From: Scenedesmus sp. ARA3
Taxonomy: Eukaryota > Chlorophyta > Chlorophyceae > Sphaeropleales > Scenedesmaceae
NCBI GenBank assembly: GCA_004335835.1
Contig: RWJK01000974.1
Span: 8,880-19,878 of the forward strand
Direction: 5' to 3'
DNA length: 10,999 nucleotides
Below are positions 1-9,048 of this stretch, one piece after another. The notes below the pieces were generated by a model. The model made no database searches and was not told the origin of the DNA. It saw nothing but the letters and a program-made list of their open reading frames with translations. The translations under genes and the position numbers were made by a program. How positions within the stretch are numbered: position 1 is the first letter of the stretch; each line of letters begins with the position of its first letter.

Positions 1-242
1 CGGGTGGAGCAGCTGGAGCTGCCACAGTTTGAAGGCTGCAGCACAGCTCATGTGGCACGATGCAGGCAGCATTAATGCCCCACTAGTAGCAGCTTGCAGC
101 GTTATGGTCTAAGCTACCCTGCTGCTGCCAACCTTGCTACGCCTGCCCCTGCTGGCCTGCCGACCGTGCCACTAGCTTGTCTCTAAATGTATAGTGCTCA
201 TGCATCGTACATGCTCTGTATCTGCTGCTGCCGCGCCACCAG
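1..242 (+). other. Probable intron of the POLE gene, 3' part
   Basis: The sequence is rich in GCTGC and TGC words, has stops in all plus frames over most of its length, and ends in an AG acceptor (241-242) in front of the first recognisable exon. The splice phase of that exon needs one base from an upstream exon. I see no conserved polymerase motif here, but a short exon at the very left edge cannot be excluded. Confidence 0.5.
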
Positions 243-2142
243 GTATCGAGCCGCTGCCGGAGGACGACGTGTTCCTGCAAGAGGACGCGCCCTCACCACA
301 TGTAGCGCGGCCCGGCTGCTACCGCGGCGTGGTGCTGCACCTGAAGCTGCACCACCTGGCTGTGGCTGCTGTGGACCAGGCCCCGCAGCTGGCCGAGGCT
401 GCTGGCGCTGTCACGCTGGAGGGGCTGCTGGGGCCTGCTGCGCCTGCTTTCAAGGTGCTGCGGGACCTAGTGCAGGTGAGAGATGCATATGGGGTATGTG
501 GTGAAGCAGCCATGTTGTGTTGTCGCAGATGTGTGGCGTGTGTGCCAATGCCAAGCAGTGAATGATTTTGTGTCCTCTGCAGAGTGGCGTGCAGAATATC
601 GTGCACTCTGCAGAGTGGCGTGCAGAATATCGTGCACTCTGCAGAGTGGCATGCAGAATATCGTGCACTCTGCAGAGTGGCATGCAGAATATCGTGCACT
701 CTGCAGAGTGGCATGCAGAATATCGTGCACTCTGCAGAGTGGCATGCAGAATATCGTGCACTCTGCAGAGTGGCGTGCAGAATATCGTGCACTCTGCAGA
801 GTGGCGTGCAGAATATTGAGCATTCTGCAGAGTGGCATGCAGAACATCGAGGATTCTGCAGAGTGGCATGCAGAATATCAAGGATTCTGCAGAGTGGCAT
901 GCAGAATGTTGAGCATTCTGCAGAGCGGCATGCAGAATATCGAGCATTCTGCAGAGTGGCATGCCGAGTAACGTGCACTCTGCAGAGTGACATGGCGTGT
1001 TTGGTGAAGCAGCTGCAGCTGTGTTTGTAGGCAGGTCTGCAGTGTGGTTTAAGCGCTTGTGACTGGTGCAGGTGAGCTTTACGCATGAACGCAACAGCTG
1101 GTCTCCAAGCAGGTTGCAATGCGTCCAGACACCAAATGCTTGGCCTGTGGCGGCTCGTAACCGGCCTGTAGGACATGGGCACTGCTGGCTTGCCTTGCGC
1201 TTTCACTGCCTGATGGCACTGCCTAAATTGAACTTCTCTGCTGCTTGCGCCCTGCCCTGCCGCAGTCCTGGCTGGCTGACGCCACGCAGAACAGCAGCAT
1301 GGTGGCGGACAGCCTGCTGAAGCAGCTGTATCATTGGGTAAGCAACCCCAGCAGCGCGGTGCACCAAACGCTGCTGCACAAGGCGCTGCTGGGGCTCATG
1401 CAGCGCCTGTTTGTGCTGCTGCTGGACGAGATGGGCAAGCTGGGCGCGCGCGTGGTGGCGGCAGACTTCAGCAGCGTGCTCATCTACACGGGCAAGCGCA
1501 ACCTGGCAGCCGCAGGTGCGTGGCGCGGCTGCAGGCTATGCATGCAGCAGTGTAGCAGGGGCTGAGTGCTGCCGCTAGCACGCTTTGCTTGGGGCTATTG
1601 TGAGAATGAGTTAGATGGCTTCGTGCTCTGCACAGGTTGGTGGGCCACTCAGCCAACACAGCTGCTGCACACCACTACGTTTCTGTGTACCTCTGCTTAC
1701 GTCCTCACTGACCTGTTGGTGCACATACTCATCCACCACACAGTGGGCTACAGCCGCTACCTGCTGGACACGCTGCGCAAGCGCGACAGCCTGGGCTGGC
1801 TGGAGCTGGCGCCGCAGCGCTGGTGGCACGCGCTGCACTACGCGGACGAGTTCAACTACGGCGGCGTGGAGGCCAGCGTCAGCGCAGAGATGTGGGAGGC
1901 GGCGGGGGCAGGCGCAGCAGGCGGCGCAGCAGCAGCAAATGAGGCCGGCGCTGAGGCAGATGAGGCGGAGATTGGCACGCCTGGCGGGCCCAAGCTTAGG
2001 TGAGCGGAGCATGGGAGTGCGTGAGTGCAAAGCAGCATGCTGCGCTCAAGATATTTAGCTGATGGAAGCCGCGTGTGCCTGCTAAGACACTCTACTCATG
2101 CTGTGGGACGTGCCTGCTGCGATGCGTGTGTGTTCAACACAT

Positions 2143-2239
<97 letters not shown>

Positions 2240-4330
2240 AGCCACCAGTGGAGCCTGGTGGAGTTCCTGCCGCGGGCGCTGCAGCAGCACATGGTGCTGC
2301 TGCTGGCTGAGTGGATGTACCTGCCCTGGCAGGCAGCAAACAGGGCCGCAGCAGCAGCCTCAGGCGCCACGCAGGGCGGCAGCCAGGCTGTGCTGGACGC
2401 GCGCCAGGCGGAGCAGGTGCAGGTGCGTGCGGCTGCTGCGGCTGCTGCTTTACATCTGTGTTACAGCAGCATACAGGCAGCACTGGCTAGCTCACACTAT
2501 GCGGCACCCTAGATGTAGATGCTCTGCATTGCATGCATATTAGCTGCGAATGACTGCGTGGCACGGAGAGGGATGCTCTGTTTTGCCTGTTGCCCCCGCA
2601 TCCATTGCTCAATACATCATGCACTCTCGTTGCCCGCCTGCGCCCCGCAGCTGGACTACCTGCGGGAAGCTGTTGGGGGCCGCTGGGGCGACAAGGTGAT
2701 GAGCCGCGTCAGCGGCATCATGCGCCACGTGCCCGCAGGCAGCAGCCACCCCGACTGCGTGTTCCCCCAGCTGGCGGGCTCACACCTCACACAGGTGAGC
2801 CGTGGGCTGCGTGATGTGGCAGTGCAGGCAGGCAGCTCAGGGGGCAGCATACTGTGGCAGCTGGAGGTGTTTGTGCAGCTACCTGTGCGACGGCGCGATG
2901 AGCCCTGCACTTGCTAGCTCTGGCTTCTATACGCAGAAGTCATACTGCTCCATTGTAGTGGCTACAAAGCTGCAGAACATGCCCACGGCCAAGTGAAGCA
3001 TGCTCTTCGTGGCTGGGGTCCCCTCTGTTGCCTGTTGTTTTGCCACAACACACCTGCGCTGCTGCTGCTGCTGCTGCTTCCCGCCTCAGGCCGAGCTGGG
3101 CAGCCCTGCGCTGGCGTTTGTGCGTCTGCTGGGCCACCTGCTGGCGCTGGACCCTGGGCTGGGCCTGGAGGTGGGCCTGCTGCGGCGGCGGCTGCTGCGC
3201 CTGGTGGGCTGCGACGAGTTCAGCGCGGCGGCCGCATGGGTGGACCCCTGCATGAGCTTCAGGCTGCACGACATCATCTGCAGGTGCGGAAGGGAAAGGA
3301 GCGGGCTGGCGCAGGCAGCAGCGCACTTGTAGCGGGTTTGTGCAGCTGCGTGGCTGGCGGTTGAGGGTCTTGAAGACTGTGTTGCTTGCTGGTCTGCAGC
3401 CACGGCTGGTGACAGGCATGTTTGCGTCTTGTCGCCATGCTGCGCGCGCTTGCGCTGCACGGCGCACCTATAGCGCCCACCAGGCAAGTATGCTCATCTC
3501 CTGCAGGCACGCACCAGCTCTGTCTGTCGCACAGCAGCATGCCCTGGACTAACCACACACCCTGCTGCCCCTGCTGCGTGTGTCTGCTTATGATACGCAG
3601 CCAGTGCAACGACTGCCGCGAGCTGGACCTGTGCCGTGACCCCGCGCTGCAGGCGGGCAGCTGGGCCTGCCCCTGCTGCGGGGCGGGCTACGATGCAGCG
3701 GGCATTGAGGCGCGGCTGGTGGCGGCGCTGCAGAGCAGGATCCGCGACTACGCGCTGCAGGACCTGGTCTGCAAGCAGTGCAAGCAGGTGGGGCGCGGGT
3801 CGGGCCTTGGGTTGCAAGGGTGTTGCATGCTTCTTGATGCCGTCACAGCCGCTTGTCACGTGGTCAGCTAGCTGGCGCGCATTACCAGGAGCAGAACCGT
3901 GTGTAACGTCAGGCGTAGGGCCAAGGGCAGCCGGCAGCGGTGCCAGCCTCAACTCAAAGTGACACGCGGGCAGCATAGGCGCATCAGCAGGCTGTACCTG
4001 GCATGAATGGATACTGGCAGCTGCTGCGTGTTATTGTTCCTGCTGCCTTCAAAGAGTGGGAGCTGAAGGGCAGCCGTGCTGCGCTGCTGTCGTGCTGCCA
4101 CGCCGCAGGTCACGTCCAGCCGGCTGTGCAGCCACTGCCCCACCTGTGGAGGCGGCCTGGCTGCCAGCATCAGCGGCGCTGCTGCGCGCAAGCGGCTGGC
4201 GGTGTTCCGCAACCTGGCTGGCTTCCACAAGTTCAGGCTGCTGCAGGAGCTGGCCGACATGGCACTGGCAGACGGCCAGCTGCCGCAGCAGCAGCAGCAG
4301 CAGCAGCAGCGGATACAAGGAGTGGTGTAG
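243..4330 (+). CDS. POLE: DNA polymerase epsilon catalytic subunit, C-terminal part (8 exons, 5' end missing)
   Basis: This gene encodes the large subunit of the leading-strand replicative polymerase; the part seen is the end of the inactive C-terminal half, which in this family binds the B subunit and the CMG helicase. Exons: 243-475, 1266-1515, 1744-1999, 2242-2422, 2651-2794, 3090-3283, 3601-3787, 4109-4330 (stop TAG 4328-4330). All introns are GT-AG and every phase matches, giving 554 residues. Family landmarks are GCYRGV and LHHLAV (exon 1), WVSNPSS and the KLGARVVAADF/YTGKR block (exon 2), NYGGVE (exon 3), WSLVEFLP (exon 4), MRHVPAGSSHPDCVFP (exon 5) and DPCMSFRLHDIIC (exon 6). CysA is C418, C421, C442, C445, with the signature CRELDLCRD between the pairs. 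CysB is C476, C479 followed by C488/C491/C494. An Ala/Gly/Glu-rich linker ends exon 3, where the family has an acidic linker. A tail with eight glutamines follows CysB. The catalytic half lies upstream of the window. Identity is near certain; the start of exon 1 is chosen from its AG acceptor at 241-242. Confidence 0.93.
575..990. repeat. 31-bp minisatellite, 13 full copies plus a partial one, inside a POLE intron
   Basis: Copies start every 31 bases at 575, 606, 637 and so on to 947, with a partial copy from 978. Each unit opens with the perfect 10-base palindrome CTCTGCAGAG (first base varies in late copies) and also carries TGGCRTGCAGAATATC. Copies 1-8 are almost identical and differ mainly at one G/A site in the order G,G,A,A,A,A,G,G. 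Copies after about 815 are degenerate, as expected at the older edge of an array. The array lies in the 790-base intron 476-1265. The alignment of the flanking exons to the polymerase family is gap-free across the junction, so the array is intronic and not coding. Confidence 0.95.
2144..2239. repeat. CTG/TGC trinucleotide microsatellite, 32 uninterrupted units, ending at a splice acceptor
   Basis: This is a perfect TGC run of 96 bases. It ends two bases before the AG acceptor at 2240-2241, so the intron finishes as a CTG run followed by CAG. The exon that follows starts at 2242 and completes the split serine codon left by the exon ending at 1999; WSLVEFLP follows in frame. The run therefore occupies the place of the usual polypyrimidine tract. 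Six-frame translation gives poly-Leu, Cys, Ala, Ser and Gln open frames here, none of which is coding. Confidence 0.95.
3057..3078. repeat. Short CTG run just upstream of a splice acceptor
   Basis: About seven CTG/GCT units are followed by TTCCCGCCTCAG and exon 3090-3283 of the polymerase gene. It is a smaller version of the arrangement at 2144-2239, and suggests that CTG runs near 3' splice sites recur in this genome. Confidence 0.75.
4286..4309 (+). repeat. Coding (CAG)8 near the end of POLE
   Basis: Eight perfect CAG codons encode a Q8 stretch within the tail LPQQQQQQQQRIQGVV just before the TAG stop. The polymerase family normally ends soon after the amphipathic helix that follows CysB, so this tail is a lineage-specific extension, and probably length-polymorphic. 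Confidence 0.85.
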
Positions 4331-4736
4331 AGCAGTTGGCTGACAGCGGCCAGCAGCAGCAGCAGCGTGCTGTTCCCGTAGCAGCTGCAGGTACTGTGGC
4401 ATCATCAGGCAGCCTTCAGCATGCGGCCTGCGCTAGTGCCTGGGGTGCTCATTTGAACACAAGGCTTGTGTGGGTTGGATGCGGGCAGAGTGCGGCACTG
4501 TCGCAGAGCACGCTGCTGTGGCTTGCTGCTGTAGGCGGTGGCTTGGTTGCTGTTGCAGGAATGTGTGTGTGAGTTGCTGTATTGTTAACAGGACAGCTGC
4601 AGAGGCATGAGGCACATCAGCTGCTTCGTGATTGTATATGTGCGCAGTTGCACAAGTAGGTGACACCGCAACCTCAGGTTCAGGTTCATCAGGCTGATGG
4701 TCTCAAGCATCAAGTGTGTCTGGTTGGACGATATCT

Positions 4737-4766
4737 AAGCGGCAGGGCTCCAAGCGGCAGGGCTCA
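4737..4766. repeat. 15-bp tandem duplication
   Basis: Two adjacent copies of AAGCGGCAGGGCTCM occur, differing only in the last base (C then A). It lies in the presumed 3' UTR of the polymerase gene. It looks like a simple slippage duplication with no evident function. Confidence 0.85.
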
Positions 4767-5164
4767 ACACCGTACAGGCTGCACAGCTGTCTGCTGTTGG
4801 GAATCACACGGACTGGTTGCAACCCTTTTTCACTCGACGGCTTGACGTACTACGCTCTTAATAAGAGGAAAGCTGTCACGGCGTGTACTGGGGCCCTTGC
4901 GCCCGCCACCACCGCCTGGCACTAACAGCACTGACAACATGTCATGATAGCGCAACTGCTTAAGTGCTTGATGCAGGATCGTGCACACCGCCCTGCAATG
5001 AGAACTCCTTGGTACATACAGCCCTGCATCCATGTGAGGACGTGCATGCACACTTGCAGCAAGTAACATCGCAAGTCAAGGTCAAGGCCAGCTGCTCGGC
5101 TCCTTCGTTCAAGCCGTGGTGTGCATTGATGCATGTAGAATTCATTCACTGCCGATACGTTGCA

Positions 5165-5169
5165 TGTAA
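5165..5169 (+). terminator. Candidate poly(A) signal TGTAA for POLE
   Basis: TGTAA is the usual polyadenylation signal in green algae. This is the only plus-strand copy I found between the POLE stop at 4330 and the next promoter. It would give a 3' UTR of about 840 bases, long but normal for chlorophytes. Confidence 0.5.
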
Positions 5170-5588
5170 TCTCGATGATCCTACTTGCCGTTCAGCAACC
5201 GACCCCTAGGTGCCTGACTGGACAAGCGCCGGGTTACACCCACTCAAACACAGCACAAAATTCAAACTTTGACGTGAAACAACTTTCAAAGTGATTGGTT
5301 CGATGCCAGAGTTAGAAACCGTTTACTTCATGCGAGGGTCGTATGGGTGTGTGTGAATTACCCATCATGAAGCGTTCCTTGCGCCTATCACTGCGTTCCA
5401 GCGCAGCCGATGACACAAATAAAATGCCCAAACTGGTTTTTGGGTTTTTAATGGTCTCGTGGCCCGCAAGGCACCACAACCGAGAAAGGGGCGTCGTAGG
5501 GAGCAGGTAGGAATGCCTAGGGGCACAGTCGGAGTATGAGCGGATGTATCACACACTCCCATACACAACTATCTGCTTACTCTGGGAA

Positions 5589-5594
5589 TATAAA
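5589..5594 (+). promoter_or_regulatory. TATA box of the small secreted-protein gene
   Basis: TATAAA within GGGAATATAAAGTC lies 97 bases before the ATG at 5686. Initiation about 30 bases downstream would give a 5' UTR of roughly 60-70 bases. That leader is C/A/T-rich and G-poor, typical of a well-expressed algal gene, and ends in the good start context CACCATGAAG. Confidence 0.7.
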
Positions 5595-5685
5595 GTCTAC
5601 AGCATACGGTGATCAACCATCCACTCCCAACCTGCACTCACACTACACCTTCGTGCTCTCTCCGTCCACTCCTCGCCCAATCACC

Positions 5686-7017
5686 ATGAAGACCGCAGCA
5701 ATTGCCCTGATTGCCCTGGTGGCCCTGGCTTGCGTCGCTGACAGCGATGGTGAGTTGTGCGACCAGGCAAAGATGTGTTGGTTGCTCACACTGCTGAAGC
5801 CGCACCAGCAGCGCGCATTGGTGTGAAGCCGCACGGGTAGACATTTTAATACACTATGGTAGCCTACATCAGCAGCGATCTGTGTGCATGTCGCTCAGTC
5901 AATGACATCGATGTGCCTGGTCTCTTGCTTTAGCAAGCTTGCTGGTACTCGCGGCTCCTTCCTGCATGAGCGTCTTCGAACCCACCTCTGACATTCGCTG
6001 CTGCCTGCACTGCCTCTTGCTGCTGATTGTTTGCTGTCGCAGCTGCCTTCTGCCGTACCTCCGCCTTCGCTGTGCCCTGCGCCCAGCTGAAGACCATGAA
6101 GGAGAGCTTCTTCAAGAGCTGCCCCGATGCCAAGGTCCAGGTCACCAGTGAGTAGCCCTTGAGCATAGCAGTAGCTGGCACACAAGGCTAGAGCCAGTCC
6201 TGTGGGCTGCAGCTGCAGCTGCTTACATTGCCTGCACAGTCCCGGCTCATCTCAGCTCCCACAGCTGATTGTAGGTAACCAGTCAACACCATTAGCAAGC
6301 CTGATTGCACCAAACTGCTTTGCAGCTAATGCTCTAAGTTGCTACAGCTGCAGCTGCACAGAGTTGACGCAGCTGGCACATGTGGTGTGGTGTGTGCCCT
6401 GCATTTCTGGACCTGAGGGCAAGGAACGCGGCTGCTTTTAATGTTCACAAGAGTCAACCCTGCCCCTCCTGCTGTGCTGCCTGTTTGCGTGTGCAGGTGC
6501 CTACACCCAGGTCGGCGCATGCTGCACTGTCACCCAGAAGGTGGCTAGCCAGGTGAGCGGTCGCTGCCCAGATGCGGTGCAGCCGTGCTACTGCAACTGC
6601 AAGCAGCAGCTGCGAAGCATCACCAGTGCCACAGTATTTCAGCACACTCTGCTGGAAGACATCAACAGCGTATATTGCAGTGAAACCATGTTTTCTCGGT
6701 CGCCAGCTGCGGGTGTGCTACAGCAGTGGCTGCCGTGCAGCACGCGCCTGCAGCATCCGCCATTCAGCATCTGCAGCTGTTGTAGTGCAGCATTGCTGTA
6801 CAAGATGCACCCTCTTCACTGATCAGGCTTGCAATTAGAACATGTCATCAACTTGCAACTGCCATGAACTTATCGTATTGCTGCTGCTGCTGCTTGCGTG
6901 CAGAGCGTGTGGGAGAACACCTACATTCCCTGTGAGCACGGCACCTCCCTGTACAAGACCGCCCTCAAGTCCAAGGGCCCAGCCTGCACAGCACAGGCCA
7001 AGAAGTTCGCGTGCTAA
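5686..7017 (+). CDS. Small secreted lysine-rich eight-cysteine protein, function unknown (4 exons)
   Basis: Exons are 5686-5749, 6043-6147, 6497-6552 and 6904-7017 (stop TAA 7015-7017); all introns are GT-AG with matching phases (1, 1, 0), giving 112 residues. Residues 1 to about 18-21 form a signal peptide: MKT followed by an Ala/Leu/Ile/Val core. The mature part is basic (Lys at 38, 41, 46, 52, 71, 93, 97, 99, 108, 109 against few acidic residues) and has eight cysteines at 25, 34, 48, 65, 66, 85, 103 and 112. The last cysteine is the C-terminal residue, and C65-C66 are adjacent (VGACCTV). An even number of cysteines suggests four disulfides and an extracellular or vacuolar site. The C, C, C, CC, C, C, C order does not fit plant lipid-transfer proteins or hydrophobins. 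I do not recognise the family. A TATA box and good start context support a real, expressed gene. Confidence 0.82.
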
Positions 7018-7950
7018 GCCCCTTGACCTCTACTCCTGCACTGTGTGCAGCTTCATGCGATGATTGCTGGTTGCGCCTGTCTCTGGGCGGCACTCTGCTT
7101 CTCAGCAGCAGCTTGTGCTGTTTCACCTGTTGTGGCTCACAGTCGGCCCGCACTAATCATGAATCCTAAAAGCGTCCACACCTAAACTGCATGTCAGTTG
7201 TGGTTGCGATGCGTAGCCTATTGTTCGTCTCACGGGAACAGAGCAGGGGCTCAGCAATGCGTTTTTGAGGCCGCTGCAAGTTGCAGCCTTTTTTTTGTCT
7301 GTCGTCCAATGGTTGTGATCGAAAATGAAGCAGGCTTATGGGGGCATGCTCAATTGAAGAGTTGTCCGTGATTTGGCTTATGATGAGCTGTTTCTGCAGC
7401 CAGAGCAGCAAAATAAGAATTGAGCCTGCTTTTTAAACATGCAGGCAAAGCAGTGTGCTGTGCTGTGCCTACTTCCAGTTGTCGTGTAGGATGGCCAGCT
7501 GCTGCGGGTTTTCATCAATTGTGTTGTGTGTGTTGTGTGTGCAGGTGTGTGTTGTAGAGAGGGTAGTACCTCGCTGCCACCGACTTCTCAGCACTCTTTG
7601 GACAAAGTCCAGCATGCTGGTGGTTGGTATGCGGCTACACAATTTTGACTACTGTAGCATGTGAAGAAATGTACAGCATTTTTCGCTGATTATATCCCAT
7701 GGTGTTGTTTATTGCTGATTGATGCCAGGCAGCACGTGCCTGGTTGGTTTTATGTGACCAGCATAAAGGCCTCCTGGGCTTGTGGCTGGCCGTTGGTGCA
7801 GCGCGGCAAATGATGCATCACATGCAGTCTGTGTGCATCATTGCCGATGTTTCAGTGGAAAAGCGGCTGGGTTGGCAGTTGGTGCCAAGCAGCAGCAAAG
7901 GGTTGCAGTGAGACACACAGTGTCAAAAGGATGTAACAGAACATGCTGAC
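7018..7950 (+). other. Probable 3' UTR of the eight-cysteine protein gene
   Basis: There is no credible coding exon on either strand here; open frames are under 85 codons and unrelated to known motifs. The stretch has T/G-rich parts, including TTGTGTTG-type repeats at about 7518-7551, and ends near the TGTAA at 7932. GCTGCAA-G-TTGCAGC (7273-7287) followed by eight T (7289-7296) is a palindrome with a T run. A UTR of about 900 bases is long for a 339-base coding sequence but common in green algae. Confidence 0.5.
7932..7936 (+). terminator. Candidate poly(A) signal TGTAA for the eight-cysteine protein gene
   Basis: This is the first plus-strand TGTAA after the stop at 7017. It lies just before the point where the convergent minus-strand gene's own candidate signals begin. 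Confidence 0.5.
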
Positions 7951-8043
7951 TTGTGGTGGCCTTGAGACTTGGTTTTACGTCAACACTAGTGTAGCCCACA
8001 CAGCCTGCTAGCAGTCGAAGAAGTATTGCGCAACGCACACTGC

Positions 8044-8076
8044 TTACATGTCAAAAACTGAAAGCTCTTCTTTACA
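8044..8076 (-). terminator. Candidate poly(A) signals TGTAA for the minus-strand transporter gene
   Basis: TTACA on the plus strand (TGTAA on the minus strand) occurs at 8044-8048 and 8072-8076, and earlier in the transcript at 8342-8346 and 8435-8439. Any could be used. The distal pair would put the 3' ends of the two convergent genes about 100 bases apart. Confidence 0.4.
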
Positions 8077-8551
8077 GCTGGTGTCACTGCTGAGTGCTGG
8101 CCATCTGAACTCCAGTGACATACACACATACTCAGGCGGTACTGTGCAAGCATGTTGCGACACAGCAAACAAACGAAATACTTCAAGTAATCACTAACAA
8201 ACAATTTGAATTCACCATCAGACGTTTGCCATGAACAAGTGCACATGACAGTCCACAAAGAGTTCCAATCAGGCCCTAGAAAGTTGAGGTGCCAGCAACA
8301 TTGATGCAGCATGTTTCAATGCCAGTTCCGCCAGCCCAGCATTACATGTATCCAAACAGCACACAACAAGCATTGCGGACCGTGGTGCCACGTTCTGAGC
8401 CAGCTTTCTCTGTATGTTATCCGCAAGTTGCAGATTACAGGACCAGTCCCTGCCAAGCCGGCTCACTGAGCCATGATGGCGCCAGCCATGGTTCTGATAC
8501 TGATGATACTCTGAATGTCTTACTCTGCCTAGTCTCTGCCTGGCACTGACA
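8077..8551 (-). other. Probable 3' UTR of the transporter gene
   Basis: This stretch follows the last in-frame stop (TGA 8554-8552, minus strand) and contains several minus-strand TGTAA motifs. Open frames crossing it (for example minus 8269-8817 in another frame) lack recognisable motifs and overlap the coding exon out of frame. Confidence 0.45.
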
Positions 8552-9003
8552 TCAGGTGTCAAACACAGTGTGCAGCGCCTGCTTCTGCCCCGCGACATCA
8601 TGCAGCAGCGCTGCTGCAGGCTCCTGCTGCAGCCCACCAGGCTGCTGCTGCTGCTGCCGCCGCTGCTGCTGCTGCTGTTGGGCTGCATCTGCATAATCCA
8701 GCTCACGCCTGGTGACCACAGCCTCCAGCAGCAGTGAATCAGCCACGACTGCTGCCAAAACACGATCCCAGTACGCAGCATCATGCAGCAAGTGGGGCGA
8801 TGTGGGCAGTGCCACACCCCCTACAACAGCCCGGCCACCTACCATCACACACAAAATGTCAGAAGTGACACTACCAGGCGCATCGCCGCCTGTGCGCATG
8901 CTGGTAGGTGCAGCTGGTGCTGGGGCAGGCGCTGCAGGTCAGCGCACCGCAGCAGCTGCGGCAGCAGCAAGCTCTCGAGGCAGCGGCAGCCACCACCCAT
9001 CAA

Positions 9004-9048
<45 letters not shown>

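Larger units (their letters stand above)
4331..5588. other. 3' UTR of POLE and intergenic region
   Basis: I see no convincing coding exon here. Open frames at about 4432-4572 and 4660-5209 are short, have no recognisable motif and no consistent splice sites. The left part is GC- and CTG-rich like the UTR/intron sequence elsewhere. From about 5170 the base composition becomes more AT-rich, with short A/T runs near 5419-5450. A weak inverted repeat, ACTTTGA (5266-5272) with TCAAAGT (5286-5292), is probably chance. The right end is the promoter of the next gene. Confidence 0.6.

Noticed and set aside
575..990. CRISPR array
   Set aside because: The 31-base units are directly adjacent with no unique spacers, and the context is a eukaryotic intron.
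319..1206. Long open frames on both strands over 319-1206, up to 295 codons
   Set aside because: They are produced by the stop-free 31-bp minisatellite, give only periodic repeat peptides, and lie in an intron fixed by the flanking polymerase exons.
2025..2543. Poly-Ala, Leu, Cys, Ser and Gln open frames across the CTG run
   Set aside because: They are homopolymer artefacts of the 32-unit microsatellite; only the part from 2242 to 2422, in one frame, matches the polymerase.
2940..3609. Minus-strand open frames of 111-175 codons
   Set aside because: They are antisense shadows of GC-rich POLE exons 3090-3283 and 3601-3787, with no recognisable motif.
4003..4572. 189-codon plus-strand frame
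   Set aside because: It overlaps the last POLE exon in a different frame; the VTSSRLCSHCPTCGGG frame ending at 4330 matches the family and this one does not.
5266..5292. Hairpin or transposon end in the intergenic region
   Set aside because: The seven-base arms are short, do not extend, and no target-site duplication or transposase accompanies them.
5686..7017. Plant non-specific lipid-transfer protein or hydrophobin
   Set aside because: Eight cysteines are present, but the order C, C, C, CC, C, C, C lacks the C-x-C pair of lipid-transfer proteins and the two CC pairs of hydrophobins.
7273..7296. Bacterial-type Rho-independent terminator
   Set aside because: The palindrome GCTGCAA-G-TTGCAGC has almost no loop and the gene is eukaryotic with introns; the T run is probably incidental in the 3' UTR.
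8269..8817. 182-codon minus-strand frame in the transporter 3' region
   Set aside because: It is out of frame with the reading that follows the transporter, contains a repeat-derived serine run, and has no recognisable motif.
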